Origin: an uncultured Schlesneria sp.
Lineage (GTDB): Bacteria > Planctomycetota > Planctomycetia > Planctomycetales > Planctomycetaceae
DNA length: 56,885 nucleotides
Assembly (NCBI GenBank): GCA_903858935.1
Contig: CAIOKO010000103.1
Span: 1-56,885 of the forward strand
Reading direction: 5' to 3'
Positions 54,106-56,885 of this stretch are shown here, in pieces. Every line of letters begins with the position of its first letter. The first letter of the stretch is position 1. A model generated the notes under the pieces. It saw only the letters and a list, made by a program, of their open reading frames with translations. It was not told the DNA's origin and did no database searches. The position numbers and the translations under genes are program-made.

Positions 54106-55446
54106 ATGACCGATTTGCCCCCCGAACCACAGCCACAAGTCGACCCAAAAGAAAAGGTGAAGTCATTCCCCTCGTCACCTGGCGTCTATCTGATGAAAGA
54201 CGATAAGGGTCGCGTGATCTATATCGGCAAAGCTGTCAACCTGAGGAATCGAGCAGGAAGTTATTTCACGAAACAAGCCGCCGAGGACATCCGTACGGCG
54301 AATCTGGTTCCGGAGATCAAAGACCTCGATTACATCGTCACCGACAGCGAAGTCGACGCGTTGTTGCTCGAAGCGAGACTTGTGAAAGATGTTCAGCCTC
54401 GCTTCAATCAAGAGCTGAAAGACGACAAGACCTTTCCCTACCTTGAAATCTTCATTCGCGAAGAATTTCCGCGCGTCGAGTTCACCCGCAAACCACGGCC
54501 GCGTGGCACAAAGCTTTACGGCCCCTTCACCAACGCAAAACGATTGCGTGGCGCGATCGCCGTCCTGCAACAGATCTTTCAGTTTCGCAACTGCACGCTT
54601 GATATCAAAGAGGCTGACGACCGCTGGCGCTGGTTCCGTCCGTGCCTGCTGGCAAGCATTAATCAATGTACGGCTCCCTGTAATCAGCGGATCAGCCGAG
54701 AAGATTACCGACGGGACATTCGCCGACTTCGATTATTTCTCGACGGAAAAAAAGAAAGTCTGTTCAAAGAACTTCGACGCGAAATGCAGTTGGCATCCAA
54801 AGAATTGAAGTTCGAAAAGGCGGCACGCCTACGCGATCAGATTAAGTCCCTTGAAAACCTCAACCTGCGAGGTGACCTGAGAGAACATGCTCAGCCGGAA
54901 GTCTTTCAGGTCGATCCCAAACGAGGTTTACTCGGCCTGAAAAAAGTGTTTGAACTCCCCGCAATTCCGCGGCGGATTGAGGGGATGGATATCGCTCACC
55001 TTCAAGGAGGCGAAACCGTCGCGAGTTGCGTCCAGTTTATTGACGGCCTCCCCTTCAAGCAGGGCTACAAGCGATTTAAGATTCGCACTGTCGACGGTGT
55101 CGACGACTTTGCCTCGATGCGCGAAGTTGTCAGCCGCCATTTCCGACGTCTTCAACAGGAGAGCGAACCGATCCCCGACTTGCTGCTGATCGACGGAGGT
55201 AAAGGGCAACTTGGCGCCGCGATGGCCGCTCTCGAAAGTATCGGCGTCAAAGCTCCTTTTGTCTGTTCGCTGGCAAAGAGAGAGGAAGAATTATTTTTGC
55301 CGGGTCAATCTGAACCGAAAGTCCTGAGCAAACACTCGTTCGCGCTGAGACTGCTGCAGTATGTACGGGATGAATCTCACCGCTTCGCTCAACAGTATCA
55401 TCATCTGTTACGAAAAAAATCGACGTTTGGTGACGATGTGAAGTAA
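54106..55446 (+). CDS. uvrC: UvrC-type excinuclease subunit lacking the C-terminal HhH region
   Basis: At 446 residues this is about 150 shorter than typical UvrC (about 600). The N-terminal GIY-YIG nuclease domain (GVYLM at 26-30, YIGKAVNLRNR at 39-49) makes the 3' cut. The four iron-sulfur cysteines are Cys163, Cys180, Cys188 and Cys192. The UvrB-binding helix SKELKFEKAARLRDQI and the RNase H-like 5' nuclease with EGMDIAHLQGGETVAS and LLIDGGKGQL are complete. The product stops right after RDESHRFAQQYHHLLRKK, where other UvrCs continue with a helix-hairpin-helix region that binds DNA. No frame after the stop restores it, so the protein is naturally short rather than frameshifted. Confidence 0.93.
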   Translation: MTDLPPEPQPQVDPKEKVKSFPSSPGVYLMKDDKGRVIYIGKAVNLRNRAGSYFTKQAAEDIRTANLVPEIKDLDYIVTDSEVDALLLEARLVKDVQPRFNQELKDDKTFPYLEIFIREEFPRVEFTRKPRPRGTKLYGPFTNAKRLRGAIAVLQQIFQFRNCTLDIKEADDRWRWFRPCLLASINQCTAPCNQRISREDYRRDIRRLRLFLDGKKESLFKELRREMQLASKELKFEKAARLRDQIKSLENLNLRGDLREHAQPEVFQVDPKRGLLGLKKVFELPAIPRRIEGMDIAHLQGGETVASCVQFIDGLPFKQGYKRFKIRTVDGVDDFASMREVVSRHFRRLQQESEPIPDLLLIDGGKGQLGAAMAALESIGVKAPFVCSLAKREEELFLPGQSEPKVLSKHSFALRLLQYVRDESHRFAQQYHHLLRKKSTFGDDVK

Positions 55447-55527
55447 GATTTGTCGTTACAATACTTGAGCTCGCCCATGCCTGACGTCGACCGCCATCGC
55501 CGATGTTCGCCATTTATGGGGCCAAAG

Positions 55528-56811
55528 ATGCCGCTGCGATCCGTTTCCGAACAATCGTTATGTACTGTTCCCGTTAATCGACGTGAATGGCTGAGGATTG
55601 GCACCCTGGCGGGCTTAAGTTTCGGAGCGAGTTATGCAAGCACCATGCCGCATGCAATCGGGAAAGAAACTCCTTCCGATGCCGATACTCCCATCGGATT
55701 TGGTCGTGCCAAATCGGTCATCATATTGCTGGCGAGTGGCGGCCAGAGCCAATTGGAAACATGGGACCCGAAACCGAACGCACCCGACGGGATTCGGGGC
55801 GAGTTTTCATCGATTGCCACTTCGGTGCCCGGTGTCAGATTTTGCGAATACATGCCTCGGATTGCACGAACTGCGAATTTGATGACGATTGTTCGTAGCA
55901 TGTCTCACGACGATCTGGATCACGGATCGGCCATTTACCTGTCCCTGACCGGACAATTTCATCCACGGAAATCATCGAACTTTCCACCCCGTCCGGAAGA
56001 TGCCCCCGCCTTGGGAGCCATCCTGCAACGAGTTCGTCCGACCGGGCAGTTTCCTTATTCCGCGATTCATCTTAACGGACCGGTTCTGATCCCCGATACT
56101 CCCTCGCCAGGACAGTTTGCCGGATTCCTCGGCCGAACGTATGACCCACTGATAATCGGTGATGTCACACAACCGTCAATTATTCTCGACGGACTCGAAC
56201 CACAGCCAGAACTACCAATCATTCGTCAATCAGCGCGTACTTCGCTCGTTGAAGCGATCGATCAAGCTCGGAAACAGGCTGATTCCGATCGATCAATGCG
56301 CGCCATGAACGAACTTTATCGCCAAGCTCATTCGTTGCTCCAGTCACCACGATGCCGACAAGCGTTTGATCTCTCAAAAGAGTCCAACACTGTTCGTGAT
56401 CGATACGGTCGATTTCGTTCGGGACAGGCGTGCCTCTTGGCTAGACGGCTCGTCGAAGCAGGTGTTCCCCTCGTGACCGTGTTCCTTAATGAAAGTATTC
56501 GAGGCCAGGATGCCGCGTTCGGCCAGACGGATGCCTACGGCTGGGACACCCACAATGACATTTTCGATTCCATGAAGAACCATTTATTACCAAGGTTCGA
56601 CATCTCTCTCTCAGCGTTACTGGAAGATCTTCACCAACGTGGGCTGCTCGATTCGACTCTGGTGGTCTGCATGGGAGAATTCGGCAGGGCTCCGCGTGTT
56701 GCCCCTGAACCAAATTTCGCCGGATTCACACCCGGTCGTAAGCACTCAGTTTTACCCTTATCTTTTGCAATATTTTCAAGTTGCTGGTCTTGCCACCGCG
56801 TTGATTTGTAA
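55528..56811 (+). pseudogene. DUF1501 protein with disrupted 3' end
   Basis: The frame encodes a Tat-type start (NRREWLRIGTLAGLSFGASY) and most of the DUF1501 domain: SVIILLASGGQSQLETWDPK, MTIVRSMSHDDLDHGS, YGWDTHNDIF and VVCMGEFGRAPR. In family members the last motif is followed by GRDHW and about 90 more residues. Here the reading frame stays true up to GRKH (His406, base 56745) and then turns into unrelated SVLPLSFAIFSS with a stop at 56811. The other two plus-strand frames do not recover the domain. The break is sharp, as expected from insertion of foreign DNA or a rearrangement. The frame is open back to 55450; ATG 55528 was chosen as nearest to the Tat motif, with ATG 55477 and 55516 possible. 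Confidence 0.8.
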
Positions 56812-56885
56812 GGGTTTGCGTTGCATTCTTCGATGTGGCACGTGTTTCGCTTGAGTACCCCAATGATCGCCATGGAGCCGAGGCG
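56746..56885. other. Sequence of unknown origin beyond the DUF1501 break
   Basis: About 140 bp that do not continue the DUF1501 gene in any frame. No transposase motif, tRNA or inverted repeat can be recognised in the short piece available. On the minus strand an 80-codon frame runs through it into the DUF1501 gene, but only its first part is new sequence. Confidence 0.4.

Noticed and set aside
55440-55530. Frameshift hiding the missing end of UvrC
   Set aside because: No frame after 55446 shows the expected GIG or HhH motifs, and the DUF1501 gene starts immediately downstream.
1-56885. tRNA or rRNA genes
   Set aside because: No cloverleaf with a TTCGANNC arm or rRNA-like stretch was found on reading both strands; a scan by tRNAscan-SE and Rfam would settle it.

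Overview
The window reads as chromosomal DNA of a member of the phylum Planctomycetota, most likely order Planctomycetales. The case rests on protein families that are typical of that group: a PSCyt1/PSCyt2/PSD1 (DUF1549/DUF1553) protein at 3185-6397, a DUF1501 protein at the right end, a DUF1571 protein, a giant surface protein with a LERRQML-type N-terminal motif, PEP-CTERM proteins, a signal peptidase I with large insertions, and a Tat-exported Gfo/Idh/MocA oxidoreductase. No rRNA, tRNA, CRISPR array or complete insertion sequence was found.

Layout. 1-2.2 kb is gene-poor and repeat-rich: the 3' end of one gene, a 119/120-bp tandem repeat, a 110-bp inverted-repeat element, an 84-bp structured repeat and a frameshifted gene remnant. 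2.2-9.5 kb holds a lipoprotein, the PSD1 cytochrome protein, an ABC-2 type permease, an ECF sigma factor and a PspA/IM30 protein. 9.7-12.1 kb is a minus-strand operon (membrane protein, zinc-ribbon membrane protein, ROK kinase). 12.3-16.5 kb holds a small conserved protein, two PEP-CTERM proteins, a secreted protein and an nhaR-like LysR gene broken by an amber codon. 16.6-18 kb is an FHA protein plus an exported protein. 18.3-25.3 kb is a single 2330-residue cadherin-type surface protein. 25.7-32.7 kb is metabolic: SSS symporter, DapA-family lyase, APS kinase, SDR reductase, CoA-transferase and a GAF protein. 32.9-38.6 kb holds lptB, lepB, a response regulator, a small membrane protein and SpoVR. 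38.8-45.6 kb holds an oxidoreductase, a YkgJ-type cysteine-cluster protein, hisS, a PP2C phosphatase and a lipoprotein metallopeptidase. 45.7-50.9 kb holds a transmembrane Ser/Thr kinase, a conserved unknown protein and a SNF2 helicase. 50.9-56.9 kb holds DUF1571-panC-lgt, uvrC and a DUF1501 gene whose 3' end is disrupted.

How the genes fit together. Cell-envelope work dominates: lepB and lgt process exported proteins, lptB powers LPS transport, and the permease, sigma factor and PspA cluster looks like an envelope-stress unit. Signalling by phosphorylation (kinase, PP2C, FHA, receiver domain) is spread over the window. Housekeeping genes (hisS, panC, uvrC, cysC) mark it as core chromosome rather than an island.

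The least-explained material is in the spaces between genes. At least three families of dispersed inverted-repeat elements recur, two with base changes that keep stems paired. Other points for a second look are the amber-interrupted regulator, the chimeric signal peptidase, a UvrC lacking its C-terminal HhH region, the unknown protein next to the SNF2 helicase, and the disrupted DUF1501 gene.
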